Of a DNA stretch of 64,000 nt, positions 30,740 to 43,400 are shown piece by piece. The translations under genes and the position numbers were made by a program. The notes beneath the pieces were generated by a model. The model was given only the letters and a program-made list of their open reading frames with translations. It was not told the origin of the DNA and made no database searches. Within the stretch, counting starts at the first letter, position 1. Each line of letters begins with the position of its first letter. Source of the stretch: Callorhinus ursinus (taxonomy: Eukaryota; Chordata; Mammalia; Carnivora; Otariidae); the NCBI RefSeq assembly GCF_003265705.1, contig NW_020312935.1, positions 5,984,245-6,048,244 on the forward strand. Direction: 5' to 3'.

Positions 30740-32732
30740 CTGGGGAGGGCAGCCTCTTTATTGAATACAGAGGATACATTTACAACCGGAGTACACAAAA
30801 TAAATAACTGCACATTCTCCAGCCACGGTCCATGGCATAAAGGCCCAGGTGGGCCTATCAAAGGCCCAATCTCCAAATGCCCTCTGTCTTACCCTTAGGA
30901 CCAGGCCTACCTTGGACAAGAGAGGAAATAAATCCCCAGGGCTTCAGGCCCCCGAGGCACTTGGGGAAATGGGGGGAATTCTGAGGCCACAGGACTTGGG
31001 CTCTCTGCTGCCTTGTGCCAGGAGCACTGGGGATGGGAGGAGATGTATAAGGCACAACTGGCTTGGCCCAGAGTGGTCTCTTTGGCTTTGTTTCTCACTG
31101 GAGGTGGCACATGCAGAAAGAGGAGGGCCTGACCGAAGGCTACCCACTGGGAGCAACAGTGAGGGCCAATCCCTCCCTGCTGGCAGAGGCCCTGCAGTCT
31201 AGCTAAGGCTAAAGCTGGGCCCCAGCTCCTTCCTACCCACTGAAAGCAGCTGTGGAGGAAGGGGACTTGGGTTCCAGCCTGGTTTGGGGTGGGGAGTGCA
31301 GGGGAGGCACCATGACTGACATTGGGATGGTCTGGCTCAGGCCTCTGGGAAAGCAGCCACCCAATTCCACCCACCTCCTGCAGGGGCCCCCTCCAGCCTG
31401 AGATGCAGCAGAGCCCAAGCTGGAAGGGTAATGCTGTGAAAGGAAGCAGGGCCAGGCTGGACCAGGCAAGGCCAGCTGTGAGAAGACCAGGGCCCCAGGC
31501 ACTCAGGGTTCAGAGGCAGGTCACACAGTATGGCTAAGTTCCAACCGGAGCTGCGCAGCAGCTCAGCAGAAGGGGAGGGCTGAGCAGCCTGGGTACCTTT
31601 CCTCACTACAGCAGCTCCTTCCCACTTTCTCTAGAGGATGAAGGATGAGCGCAGTGGTCAGTCCTAGGCTGCCCATACTCATGTCAGACACTAGATGGCG
31701 CCTTCATGCAGCTTCGACGAGGGTACAGCAGAGCCTGGAGGGAGGAGGCAATGGGCAGTACCAAGAGTGGAACCAGAGCTGACACTACAATCTTGATGGG
31801 GCGCTCCCTGGGAAGCCCCTGGCCCCTGCCTTGGCCCCGGTGCCCCCATTCCCCAGGTAGCAGCAGTGGGGCTCCCTTTAATCCCCCACAGTTGGGAAGG
31901 AGGCACCCAGGGAATAGAATGGGCATCCAAGTGGCGGGGGGGCGGGGGGGGGGGAGTGTATAGCGGGCTCTGCAAAGAAGGCACTGAAAGCAGTGGGCTG
32001 GTGGGCAGGAGGTCTCTCATTGGCAGAGAGAGGTTGGAGCCTGGAGCAAGCCTGCTACCAACATGGCCACATAGTCCAGAAGGGCCAAGGACCATGCCAT
32101 GGCCCTACCATCAGAGGTTCTAGCCAGTCCTGGGGACAGGAGGGGTCCCTGGAGGCACCACGAAGGAAGGCAGATCTTGGGTGGGAGGTGGGAGACTGTC
32201 TGGATTTAGCCAGGGGCTGAGAGTCCAGCTAAGGCACAAGCTTTGTGCCTCCCTGGGCCTCTCACTGGGGCACAGATCAGGATGCAGTGGAATATGGGGG
32301 GCCAGAGAAGGTTCAGTGAAGAGGGTTTCAGAAGTAACTGTCCCAAAGAGTCCTGGGACCACAGGACACCCTCTGCCTGGCACTACATGCCTCTTTGGTC
32401 TTGGGGAAGAGCCAAGGGGTAAGGGAGCCTGAAGGCCATGTCCTACCCCTTCCCCAACTTCTAGCAGAGCAGTTGCCCACCAAAAAGAGCACCGGTGCCA
32501 GGCCAGGCTCCCAGTTCAGAGCGCTCACAGACCCCTAGGCTCCCTCCACTCTCACACCAGGCTCAGGCCCAGGATGAGGATGGGGGCTGCTGAAGGGACA
32601 GGGAAGGGGCGGGGGCCATTCACCTGCCACTGGCCATACAGGCTCCTCTCCAGAGAGGGCATGGGGCCCCAGGGGCCCAGCAACGCGCGGCCAAGCTGGG
32701 ACCTCGGCCCGTCCGCACCGCAGCCCCACAGC
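30740..32732 (-). other. PSKH1: PSKH1 3' UTR
   Basis: About 2 kb between the PSKH1 stop codon and its poly(A) signal, free of SINEs. It includes a C-run on the transcribed strand (a G-run at 31933-31954 on +). The extent is inferred from the poly(A) signal and from the long 3' UTR known for human PSKH1. Confidence 0.65.
30757..30762 (-). promoter_or_regulatory. PSKH1: PSKH1 polyadenylation signal
   Basis: TTTATT on + is AATAAA on -, in the context TTCAATAAAGAGG. It would end a 3' UTR of about 2 kb that runs from the stop codon at 32733. Confidence 0.75.
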
Positions 32733-34450
32733 TCAGCCATTGTATTGCTGCTGGTAGCGCAGGTTGAGCTCCCGCAGTTCCCGCTCCCGCACTCGGCGCG
32801 ACTTGTTGGAGCGTGTAGAGCGGCTGGAACGCGTGGACTGGGCTGATTTGGTGCTCTGGCAGCGTGAGGAAGCACGTTTGAGGAGGTTCTGGGAGATGGA
32901 GCGGTGCAGATTCTTCATGGATGAAGAGGCTGCCATGCTCACCACCCATGGGTGCCTCAGGGCCTGCAGCGCAGTCATGCGGGCGCCGGGGTCCACTGTC
33001 AGCAGGCGGTCAATGAAGTCCTTGGCCAGATTGGACACACTGGGCCAGGGCTAGAGGCCAAGGACAAGCATTAGAGCGAGAGCACTCAACCCTGCTCTCC
33101 CCATCCTGACGAAGCCACCAGCACGGCATTGAGAACCGTCCAGCATTCCCACACTCTCCCCCTGGAGAAAGGCCCTGCCCGGCTCCTCCCGAGTGCAGCA
33201 TTCTGGGCCTCCCCCTCCCACCCAACACTGGCCCATGCCACCAAGGAGCGGCTGTTCTGAGTAAGGAGTCCACACGGCAAATAGGAGAAGGACCTGCTCC
33301 CCTCCCCAAGCAGCAAACTGCTAAGTGCCCTGGACTCAAAGCCTGGCTCCGGAAGGTGGCCCTTATCAAGACCCCCCAGCTACCGCAGGATCACTATAAC
33401 TCAGGGGGGTGTAAAGAGAATGACCCAAACTTTCCACCATATCCTGAGCCAGACTTAAGGTCCCGACCCAGGATGGCCATACCAGGCCACTTAGCAGGGA
33501 ACTTCCTAGTCTTTAAAGAGAGGACCCATCCTCCGTCCGACCGACAAAGTGGAGATGGATGACGACTGCATTCCCCTCATCAGCCTCCGCCTCTTGGCCA
33601 TGGGGAGAAAAGGCAATAATTCAAGGCAACTAGATTTCTCTATCTGCTGAGAGGGCAGGGGGGCTCTTGGCGTACAGGCGGGACCAGGTGACCTTCCTTC
33701 CAGTCCTCATGACCTCTTGGAACCACACGGGGTGGTTTGGGGGGGGGAGGCTGGCAGTGGTCTGCACCAGCCTCATTTTGGTACCTTCTGTCTTCAGGGA
33801 GACACTGCACCAAGCCTGCTCTGCTACACGACCCCATGGCTGCCTCATCTCAGCCACATGCCAAGTAGCTGTCTGTCCCAGGGCCTCAGTCTGGACAGCT
33901 TGTACAGACATTCACCTGGCTGAGCCCTTAGGTTCTCAGGGTTAAGGACACTTACTCAGGCTTTCTCTTAGCCCCCAGAGCTAACCAATTATTCCAGTGA
34001 TTGCAAGTTGATTGTTCGTTCCCATTAGACCATGCTAAGCTGGATGAGCCCCCGTGCCTGGTGCCAGGCATACAGAGGCCCTCGAGCCCCTCTGCTGGAG
34101 GAGGGCAGACACAGTGCCGTTCTGAGTCCCTGTCTTCTGGGGGCACTGTGGCATGTGCTCGGATATTCCCAAAGGGTGGGCAGCTAGGACCTTTGCTGAG
34201 CCTGCTGCAGGAGGTTTGGCTGGGATGTCACAGGCACCATCACCCTCCTTCCTGCCAAATGAGATCTGCCTGTTCCACCTAAAGATGCCCTTCGCCTTGG
34301 GGGACCCCTGAACTCACGCTCCAGGGGGACTCAGGAGTATCTCAGAGCCCGCATTTGGGGCAGCTGCACACCCCTTCAGCAGATACATTTCACACTGACT
34401 ACCGCTACCCCCAGTTCAGCTTTTTTTTTTTTTTAAGATTTTATTCATTT

Positions 34451-34492
<42 letters not shown>

Positions 34493-37400
34493 GCACAAGC
34501 AGGGGGAGCAGCAGCGGCAGAGAAAGAGGCAGGCTCTCCCCTGAGCAGAGAGCCTGATGTGGGGCTCGATCCCAGGACCCTGGGATCATGACCTGAGCTG
34601 AAGGCAGACGCTCAACTGACTAAGCCACCCAGATGCCCCCCCCAACCAGTTCAGCTTCCCTGACCTCCAATTCTTCCCCAATGCCCTTCCCCACTTATAT
34701 ACAGGGGGTGGAAAGGGCACCAAGGAGAACACTCTTCTGGAGTCCTGAAGAAGGGGTGGGGCTACTTGCGGATGCTACCCTAACCTGCTTTTTGGAAGGC
34801 AAATATCAACTTCCACTAAACTGACCTGGTAGAAAGTGTCAGACCACCCTCCCAAACAGCCACCTGACAGGGTCCTCGTCACCAATGGGCCTGCCCCCAG
34901 TGACTCCTGGGGAGATAACGGTCCTCAGGAGGAGGGCAGTCAGGGCCTCGGGACACGCAGCCAGGGAAGCCATGAATAGCTTGCTGAGAGCAGTGAGAGG
35001 GCACAGAGGGGCAGACGGCTCCATACGCAGCCTGGTCCAAGTCTCCCTGCAGGCCTGCACAGCCCGGGGCTCCGGTACTGAGGCTGACATACAGCATGAC
35101 TGGACTAGACAGTTGTCACAGCGGGTTTTGGCTCAGAGTTCAAGAAAGCCTCATGGCTTGCTGCTGCCACCTGAACACGAGAGGCCAGCCCATCTAAACA
35201 ACAGACACTCACTGTAGCCCCTGTCACTCACTTAAAAGAGATGGAAAGAGGCGGGCATAATGGGGCAGATGGACAGAGCAAAACCTAAAAGCTGAGCAGG
35301 CTGGGTCATGGGAATACCTGCGCTGCCCCACGAGCTCTTCTGGGTCTCCAGGAAAAAGCGAAATCACTGGGAAACACAGTGCAGCTCAGTCCGGCCTCTT
35401 GGTGGGCCAGCTCAAAGACAGATCGGGCAGCCCAGGCGAGCCAAACAGAGCTGGCACATGGGTTCTGCCCCTGCCCCTTGCTCCAGCCAAGACAGAAGAG
35501 GGGCAACTCCTCTGCAGATGACAGAATAAACAATGGAGAAGCTGGACTCACAAGCCAGGAACCTAAACATGGATGGATCAGAGGCACCCCCACTTCACAT
35601 CCACACCCAGTCAAACGAAGGCCCCCTGCAGCTCCAGACTAGTCCAGTGTGGTCTTCGGTGGGCCTCTCACCAGACCTATCCTGGGAGCTTAAGCATTTC
35701 CATCTCCAGAGTGGCACAGGCTCACACCAGGCATCGACCCCTGCTGCTCACCGAGCGGCCAGCCTCTTAGTGACAAAGTGAGTCAGAATGATCTGTGCCT
35801 CCTGCTCCCCAAGACGTCTGCCTCTCCAATTACTGTGTACATGCAGCTGTGTGTAGAATGCTGACGAACTCATTTGTCTGAGGGCCAGCCCTGCGCTCTC
35901 CTCATCTTTGAAGAGCTGTGGACAGCTGGGCCAGGTGGGATCCCCAAGCCAATGTGACTTGAGCCATCCTGACCTGAGAATCAGGCCGTGCCAATGGCAC
36001 CAAGCCTAACCCCCACACACTGAGGAACTAGCAGCAGGAAGGCAGGCAAGCCAAACACAGGAAAGTGGTCCTCAACCCAGCCCACTGACAGCAAGACAGG
36101 GGCTCAGAATGCTCATCAGAACGGTGGCCCCATGGGAGCCCTGCCAAGTCCTCCAACAGCACTCAGCACGGAAATACAAGGCTTTCCACACTCACCCAGG
36201 GCCATGCTTCTGGCCAAGTCCAATTTGGTACCTCCTTAGAAAGTATTCAACACCCGCAGACCAACCCAACATGCTTGAGCCTCTGGAGCCCCATGAGTAT
36301 GTCTGTCAGCCTATGACTGACTGGCTGGGTAGCATTCTGGGCATGAGAAAAAGAATAATGATAAAGAGTCATGCCTTTCAGTTTCCATAGCTCTAGCTTC
36401 TGGCTCTGGGTAAAGAACAGAACTCTCACCTCAGTAAACTTGGAGCCAAGTCAGTGATACATGTGAGACTCAGGTGGCTGACAGAAGGGACAGGCTCCAG
36501 GTACCACCTGACCAGTCTCCCAGAGGCTTCTACCTGTTTCCAGGCTGACACGGAGCACAGGGCATGGAAGGGAATGTTAAATGTCTGTCTGCCTTGCCTC
36601 CAGACTCAGGTTTCCCTCTGCTGTGGGATCACAGGGCAACTTCAATGCCAGGGTGAGAGCCTACACCCTCCTTTCCATGAGCCTCTTCCGAGCTGTGTGG
36701 ATGAAGGGCTGGGCCCCATCCTGAGGGGACAAGGAGAGGCTGTGGGAGGAGGGACATCACTTCCACCCTCTTCCTGGCCATCAAGCTGGCTCTCATTTTC
36801 CCTAGGCTGTAGCCCCCAGAATCCTTATTATCCCTTTGTAGTTAGGGTACTTTTTTTTTTTAACTAAGCTCTAGGCCCAGTGTGGGGCCCAACATGGGGC
36901 GTGAACTCATGACACTGAGATCAAGAGTTTTGTGTTCTACTGACTGAGCCAGCCAGGCGCCCCTAGGGTACCTACTCTGGATGTTATAACAGCAGAGAAG
37001 AAGCCGAAAGGGGGTAGGGAACTCTCCCAGAGCACTTCCTTACCAACTTCACCCTCCTCATTCCCAGTCACTCCTCAGCAGCAGAATCCAACCCTCCCTT
37101 CAAAGTGAGGCACCAAATCAGAAAGGGCTTTCCACTCTGGCTCAGAGGATGCATTTCCCTACTTCCCGGCCCCCTTTACTTGCTCTAGCTCTAATGTTAC
37201 AAGGGCCTGGAAAGAATACTGCCTGAGTCTCTACCAGAAGTCTTGCCTTGAGCCCAGGCGCAAAGGGAACAAAGGATGGAGCCAGATCTCTGGCCTAGGC
37301 TGCTGAGAGAGGAGGAAGCTGCTTCTTTCCAGCAGCAAACCCAGCTCACAGGACTTGCCCTAGACTCCCTCTGGCAGGCAGGCCTGGCCACTCTCAAGTG

Positions 37401-40400
37401 AGGAGAGAGAAAGGCCCGGTTTTTCTTCTGGATGACATCTAGGTGACAAACTAAAGCATCAGGCTGCAAGCCCAGAGACTTGCATTCTAGGTCTATCTTC
37501 TCTGTGTAACCTTAGAGAAGACAAGCCTCCTCACTTTTATTTTACTTTTTTTTAAAGATTTTATTTATTTGACAGAGAGAGCACAAGCAGAGGGAGAGAG
37601 AGGGAGAAGCAGGCTCCCAGCTGAGCAAGGAGCCTGATGTGGGACTCGATCCCAGGACCCTGGGATCATGACCCGGGCCGAAGGCAGCCGCTTAACCGAC
37701 TGAGCCTCCCAGGTGTCCCAAGCCTCCTCAGTTTTATTTTTTTTTTAAGATTTTTTTACTTATTTATTTGAGAGAATGAGATAGAGCATGAGAGAGGGCA
37801 GGGTCAGAGGGAGAAGCAGACTCCCCGCTGAGCGGGGAGCCCGATGTGGGACTCGATCCCGGGACTCCAGGATCATGACCTGAGCCGAAAGCAGTCGCTT
37901 AACCAACTGAGCCACCCAGGCGCCCGCCTCCTCACTTTTAATATGAAGGAGCCAAATACAATGGATTCTAAGCATCTTCCAGTTGCTAAAGTCCTTGATT
38001 CTAAGAAGATGGTTTCCCTAGCTTTCTTCCTCACTTGGCTGCGCACAAGGAACAAAAGCATAGCATCTAACATTTAAGTGGCCTGGACCTCTTGACCTCT
38101 ATGGGTTCTTTTCTAGCCCATGAAGACTCTGGGGAAGGTTCTCTGGCAGAGAAGTTAGCCCTACCAAAGAGCTGCTAGGGGAAGGAAGGGAGGAAAGTAG
38201 ACTGGGCTTTGCTTCCATGACTCAGTCTTCCCTCAGCTTTGTCTCAAGATGTATTTTCAGACCCAGCATTCCCACCCTCAAGGGCTCCTTCCTATACTTA
38301 ATGTGGGCCTGAATGAGAGCAGAGCAAAGAGCATGCTTCTGGGAAATGGAGCTTGGGGTTTACTTAGGAGAGCCGAACTGTCAGTATGGTAAGAACAGCA
38401 CACTCTGATGTGGCCCACGAGGCAAAGGGTTTTAGAAAATTCAGCAGAGCTGGACACCGTGTGGTAGCGGAGCCAGCAACCCTCTCCTCTGGTCAAAACA
38501 CTCACCAACCTGGGCGCCTGGGTGGCTCAGTTGGTTAAGCAACTACCTCCAGCTCAGGTCATGATCCTGGAGTCTCGGGATCGAGTCCCACATCGGGCTC
38601 CCTGCTCAGCAGGGAGTCTGCTCCTCCCTCTGTGACCCTCTTCCCTCTCGTGCTCTCTATCTCTCATTCTCTCTCTCTCAAATAAATAAATAAAATCTTA
38701 AAAAAAAAAAAAAAAAAGACACTCACCATCCTGGTGCCTGGGCTTTCAGACCAGACAGAATCCATCACCCTGGCAGGGGATGGGTAGGGGCTGAGCAGCA
38801 GGAAAGAGGACCTAAGGGGAGAGAGCCTGAGGGGAGAAAAAGAAGGAAGATAATAGAGTTTTTAAAAGAGGCAGAGAAGGAAGATAAAAATAAAACAAGA
38901 AAAGGCGTGACAACTTAAAGGTTAGTAAAGCTGTGTTCTGAAACTTGGGATGAGTAATAAAATGAACTCCTGCGCCCCCACCTGTCCCTGCCCAGAGTCC
39001 ACAAAGTGAAGGACAGGGACAGGAGGGAGACAGGTCACAACTCAAGAGTCAGGAAGGATGCTGTGTGCTCGCTTTGGAATCAGGGGGATGTTGGCAACGA
39101 TGTCTTGGAGCGGCCCTGGGTGGTTCTGGATTTCAGAGCCTGCTGCGGAGTGGTCTCTTTTATCTCTACTCACTCCGCTGAGGCCAAGCTAGCTCTTAAA
39201 AAAAAAAAAAAAAAAAAAAACCCCCAAAACCCAAAAACTTTCTCCCATTCTAACTTCTGAGACAGTCTGGAGCTCTGGTGGCTATTATTAGCACGTCATC
39301 CCCATGGACGCCTGTGTCCCTGAGCCCTGGCTACACAGGACTGGGTGCAGGGCAGCTACTGGGTCAACATGGGATAGCAGGATGAGCGAAGAGATGAGGC
39401 AGACTTCTGCAACAAGCCAGCCAGGCCACACTGGAGCAAAGCTCAGGTCTGGGCACCACACTTGCACCGGGAGACAGACAGACAGGCCAGGCAGGCATGC
39501 TCAAGAAGGGGGACCGTGTGCAGTGGGAGAACTGCCTGAGGAAGGAGAGTCTGGAGAGGCAGGGCCGGTGGGGACTGGTCAGATCAGGTCCCCCTTAACC
39601 ATCCCACCCACCTGCAAGTACGTTTCCACCTCGGTGGGGGCAGGAGGAGAGGAGGGTGGGAGGCCGTCAGCAGATTTAAGGAGGTCAGACCGTGGGAGAG
39701 ATAACAGCCATGGCAGCTCCCACAGGAACTCGAGAGCCTAGAAGTGACAGGGCGTGTGAGTGGGCAGAGCTACCCAGGGGGAGACAGACAATGAGAAGAG
39801 CAGGAGAGGGAGGGGACGGTGAGCACACCAGGCACTGCTGTGAACACAACCCCACGATCCAGCCCTTTGCTGGAGAGGCCTCAGCGGGGCTGGGGGTGGG
39901 AGACAGCAGTGATGAAAGAGGCTCTGACCCTGGGTTAATGAGAAGCTGGAGGTGGTCAGGGCAAGGCTTTTTGGTAGGAACGGCTGAGTACGGCCACGTG
40001 GGGACATGGGCATCTGTTCCTGCCACCACAGGAGAGTACTGCACTCTGGGGACTGGGTAACCAGGGCAGCAGTGGCAGAGGGAAGCCTAGAAGACAGGGC
40101 TCCAGGGAGCTGAGTGGCAGAGCAGAGGTGGCACAGGGCCTCCGGCCCCCACCAGGAGGAAGCCACCCCTGCCCTCCTTCAGTGACCAGTGAGGGTTCAC
40201 CGCCCATGCCCAGTGGACCAAATCATGCCACCTCCCAGGGACCAGTCAGGGATCTGGCCTGCCATCGTCTGCTCCTACAGTGAAGGACGGAGACTTCTCT
40301 GTTGAATACCTACTGGGTACTAGGAGCTTTGGTGAAGTAGGGACGGCCCTTCCAGAGGGATCCCTCCTGAACAAGTATGGGGGCATCTGCTTGTTGTCGT

Positions 40401-43400
40401 GGGATCCTGGCACCAAGCCAACACTATCACCCAGCACCTGACGCCCAACAGCCACCGGCAGAGACACAAGGAGGAAGGGCTTAGGGATACCTCACAAGAA
40501 AGAATTCTGAATCAATTTAGAATCAATCAGCTTTTGAGACAGACATGGGAATCCATCCACTTACTCTGGGAGCAGAAGGCAGCAAGAGAAGAGGGATGAG
40601 CCGATGGTCCGTCACAGCCCCCATCCACACTGGAGGTGGGAACATGAGGCAGTTCAAGGCACCCGGCAGAATCCAAGCACGAGCCTGGAAACATGCCGCC
40701 TGCCTCCCCTGCATTCCAGCCGCAGCCTGCACGCCATGTCCAGTCTCCAGCTCTCCCACATCCCTGGGGAAGTCCTCCCCAAGGCTCTGAGTCAAGGTCT
40801 GATCCAGACTCAGCTGGCTGCTCCCTACCAGGGCACATGAACCAGGCTGCTGGCCACCCCCTCACAGGTGCTGACCCCCTTCACCTAGAAAGCAACAGGA
40901 TACGGTACATCCTCTGCACCTTCTTTTACCTTCAACATCCCAGGGCAGAATGACAAGTGTGAGGGTCACTTTAATTGGGGAAGGGAACGTCAACTCTGGC
41001 TCTGGGCACTCATCCTAAGGCAGGGCTATCAGAACTACAAGATGGTCCAATTCCCAGCCCCTGAGCACTCGTCCCTTGGTGCCAAGTCGATGGGTGGTTA
41101 GGCTGCAGCCCAGAGGCCCACCCCTGGAAAGCCACCTCCCAGCAACACGATCCCCCAGGTGGTGGCAGACTGGCCCTGCAGGTGGCCTTCCTCTCCCACC
41201 AATATTCTGTCCCTTACCTGACAACACTCACTGTCCTGAGCAAGACACCGTGAGAACCTGTGTCCAAGCCCACCCGTTCCCAGTGCAGTGGCCCACGCCT
41301 GCCCACAGCTCAGAGACTGCCCCAGGAGAGGGCAATGATTAAAGGCTGCTAAAGGCGGCGGCAGGCAGCAAAGCTGCTGATGGCACCGCTCTGCCACCAT
41401 TCCCACAAGAGCATCTTCATCCGTCCTGCTTCTGGGAATACAACTCTTGACAAAAGCAGTGACACTGGGCCGACAACGTCACATTTCATGGGCAGTTAAT
41501 CACAGAATCTCCAAGTCAGTGGAACTATGACAGGCCTCTAGTACAGGTCTTACAGATGATGACTCACCGTTGGTGTCACTCCTTCAGAAAAAGCTGGTCC
41601 AGCCCTCCTGGAATCTCTCATGACAAGAAGCTCCCTCACTCAAGGTGTCTTCAGACTGCTCTCCCACTCACACAGGCCTTCCTCACATCTGACCCACAAG
41701 CGTCTCCCCATCACTTCCAACACGACCCTGGCTTGGCCCTCTCCACTCCGGCACCTCTGGTCACCAGGGAAAATGAAGATTTCTCTTCTCAGAATCGTCT
41801 GTCACAGCCTTTTCCTTCCCAGCACTCCCTCCTCTTCAAAGATTCCAAAGCTGCTCCTAAGCAGGTCTGGCCAGCAGACCACTAACCACCTCTCCAGCAG
41901 GCTCGCCACTTCTTCCTGGAGCCCAGCCCCCAAAAGAGAACACTCCCAGCCAGCAGGGCCATGCCCGTCTCCCTGCCAGCCAGTCACTTCCGCGTCCTTT
42001 CCCAGGGCATCACCAACAACCACGGGTGCTTCCCTCAGGAGAAGCCAGGAGAAAGTACTGGGAACATATGCATTGATACACAAGCTGTCCTCAAGGACCT
42101 TACAGGCCTGAGAGGAGAGATGTCCACAGACAGCAGCCCAAGAAAGTGCTGAAGCAAAGACTCCAGCAACATGCTAAGGCATGTATGTCAGGGAACACAG
42201 ACTGTGGGGATGGAGAGGCAAGAATTCTGACACCAAGATGGCCTAGATTCAAACCCCAAGGCCTGTCACACTCTAGCTGTGAAACCATGGACAGGTTACT
42301 TAACCTCACGAGCCTCAGTTTCCTCATCTGTAAAATGGGGGCGTTACACCCACCTGGCGGCACTGTTGTGGAGATTAAACATGTTGGATATAGAACCCTT
42401 AGCCCTGTGTCTGGTACTACACATCACCACTATTCCTAATGGAAGCCATTTTTGAATTGAACCTTTCAGAGCTGGCCAAATTTCTAAGGCTGACACTGGG
42501 AGCAGAGTGAAAAGCCTAAGCAATAGCTTAGTATGGGGAGTGAATGGAGCGAACATCTCAGGCCTATGGTGTACAGGAAATGGGGCAGGGAGCGGGGCTG
42601 GGCTATGGGCTGGAGCATCTAGAGTCAGGATTGTGGGGCTGGAGTACTAGTACTTTCCTCCACCACTGGGCCCCACCTAGGGATGTCAAGGCAGGAGCCT
42701 ACACACCCTCTGGACCAGAGGGCAGTCTCTTCCCGTGAGTCCTCTCTCACTTTGCGCTTAGAAGCTGATACTTCTGCAGAGCTGTAGCACGACTCTGTCC
42801 CCATACCTCTCCCTAAACAACATGTGCACTCCACTCTCAGGAATCTCTGCTCTGCCTCAAACACCCCCAGGATGCCAGGTTCCTCCACCCCCAACTCCAA
42901 CAGCGACCCCCTTCCCCCGTCAGTCTTCGTCCTGTGAGTCTTCCACAACAGGTTCTGCTGCGTTCCCCCTTCACTATCAAGACCCCAGAGGGCTCACTCC
43001 ACCTTAGCTTCACCTTACACCTTACGTTTCCAATCCCCAAACAGCTTCTGGCACTACAGAGCGAACAACAAACACCAACAGCAAACACCAGGCCTGGCCC
43101 AGCCTCATCAACCTGGGCTCCATTACTACCCATCTTCTGAGGACAGTCAGCAATGTCCCTTTCTCTGAGCTTCCTCCTTCTCAAGGCCCACCTCCTGTAG
43201 AAAGCCCTCTATTCAAGTCCACAGAAACCACTGAGCCTGACAGGGAACTAAACAGACATAGGCCTCAGGAAACAAGCCCATTGGATGCGGCCTGGTATAC
43301 ATAAGGCACCACTATGAGCGCATCAGGGGGGCAGGAAAAGTGCCCCTAGAAAGGCACTAACTGCTATGGGACTTACTGTTAGGTGAGGAATGCACACCTC

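Noticed and set aside
39199..39220. Poly(A) run suggesting a retrocopy tail
   Set aside because: No upstream gene-like sequence and no target duplication could be found, so it is listed only as a homopolymer.
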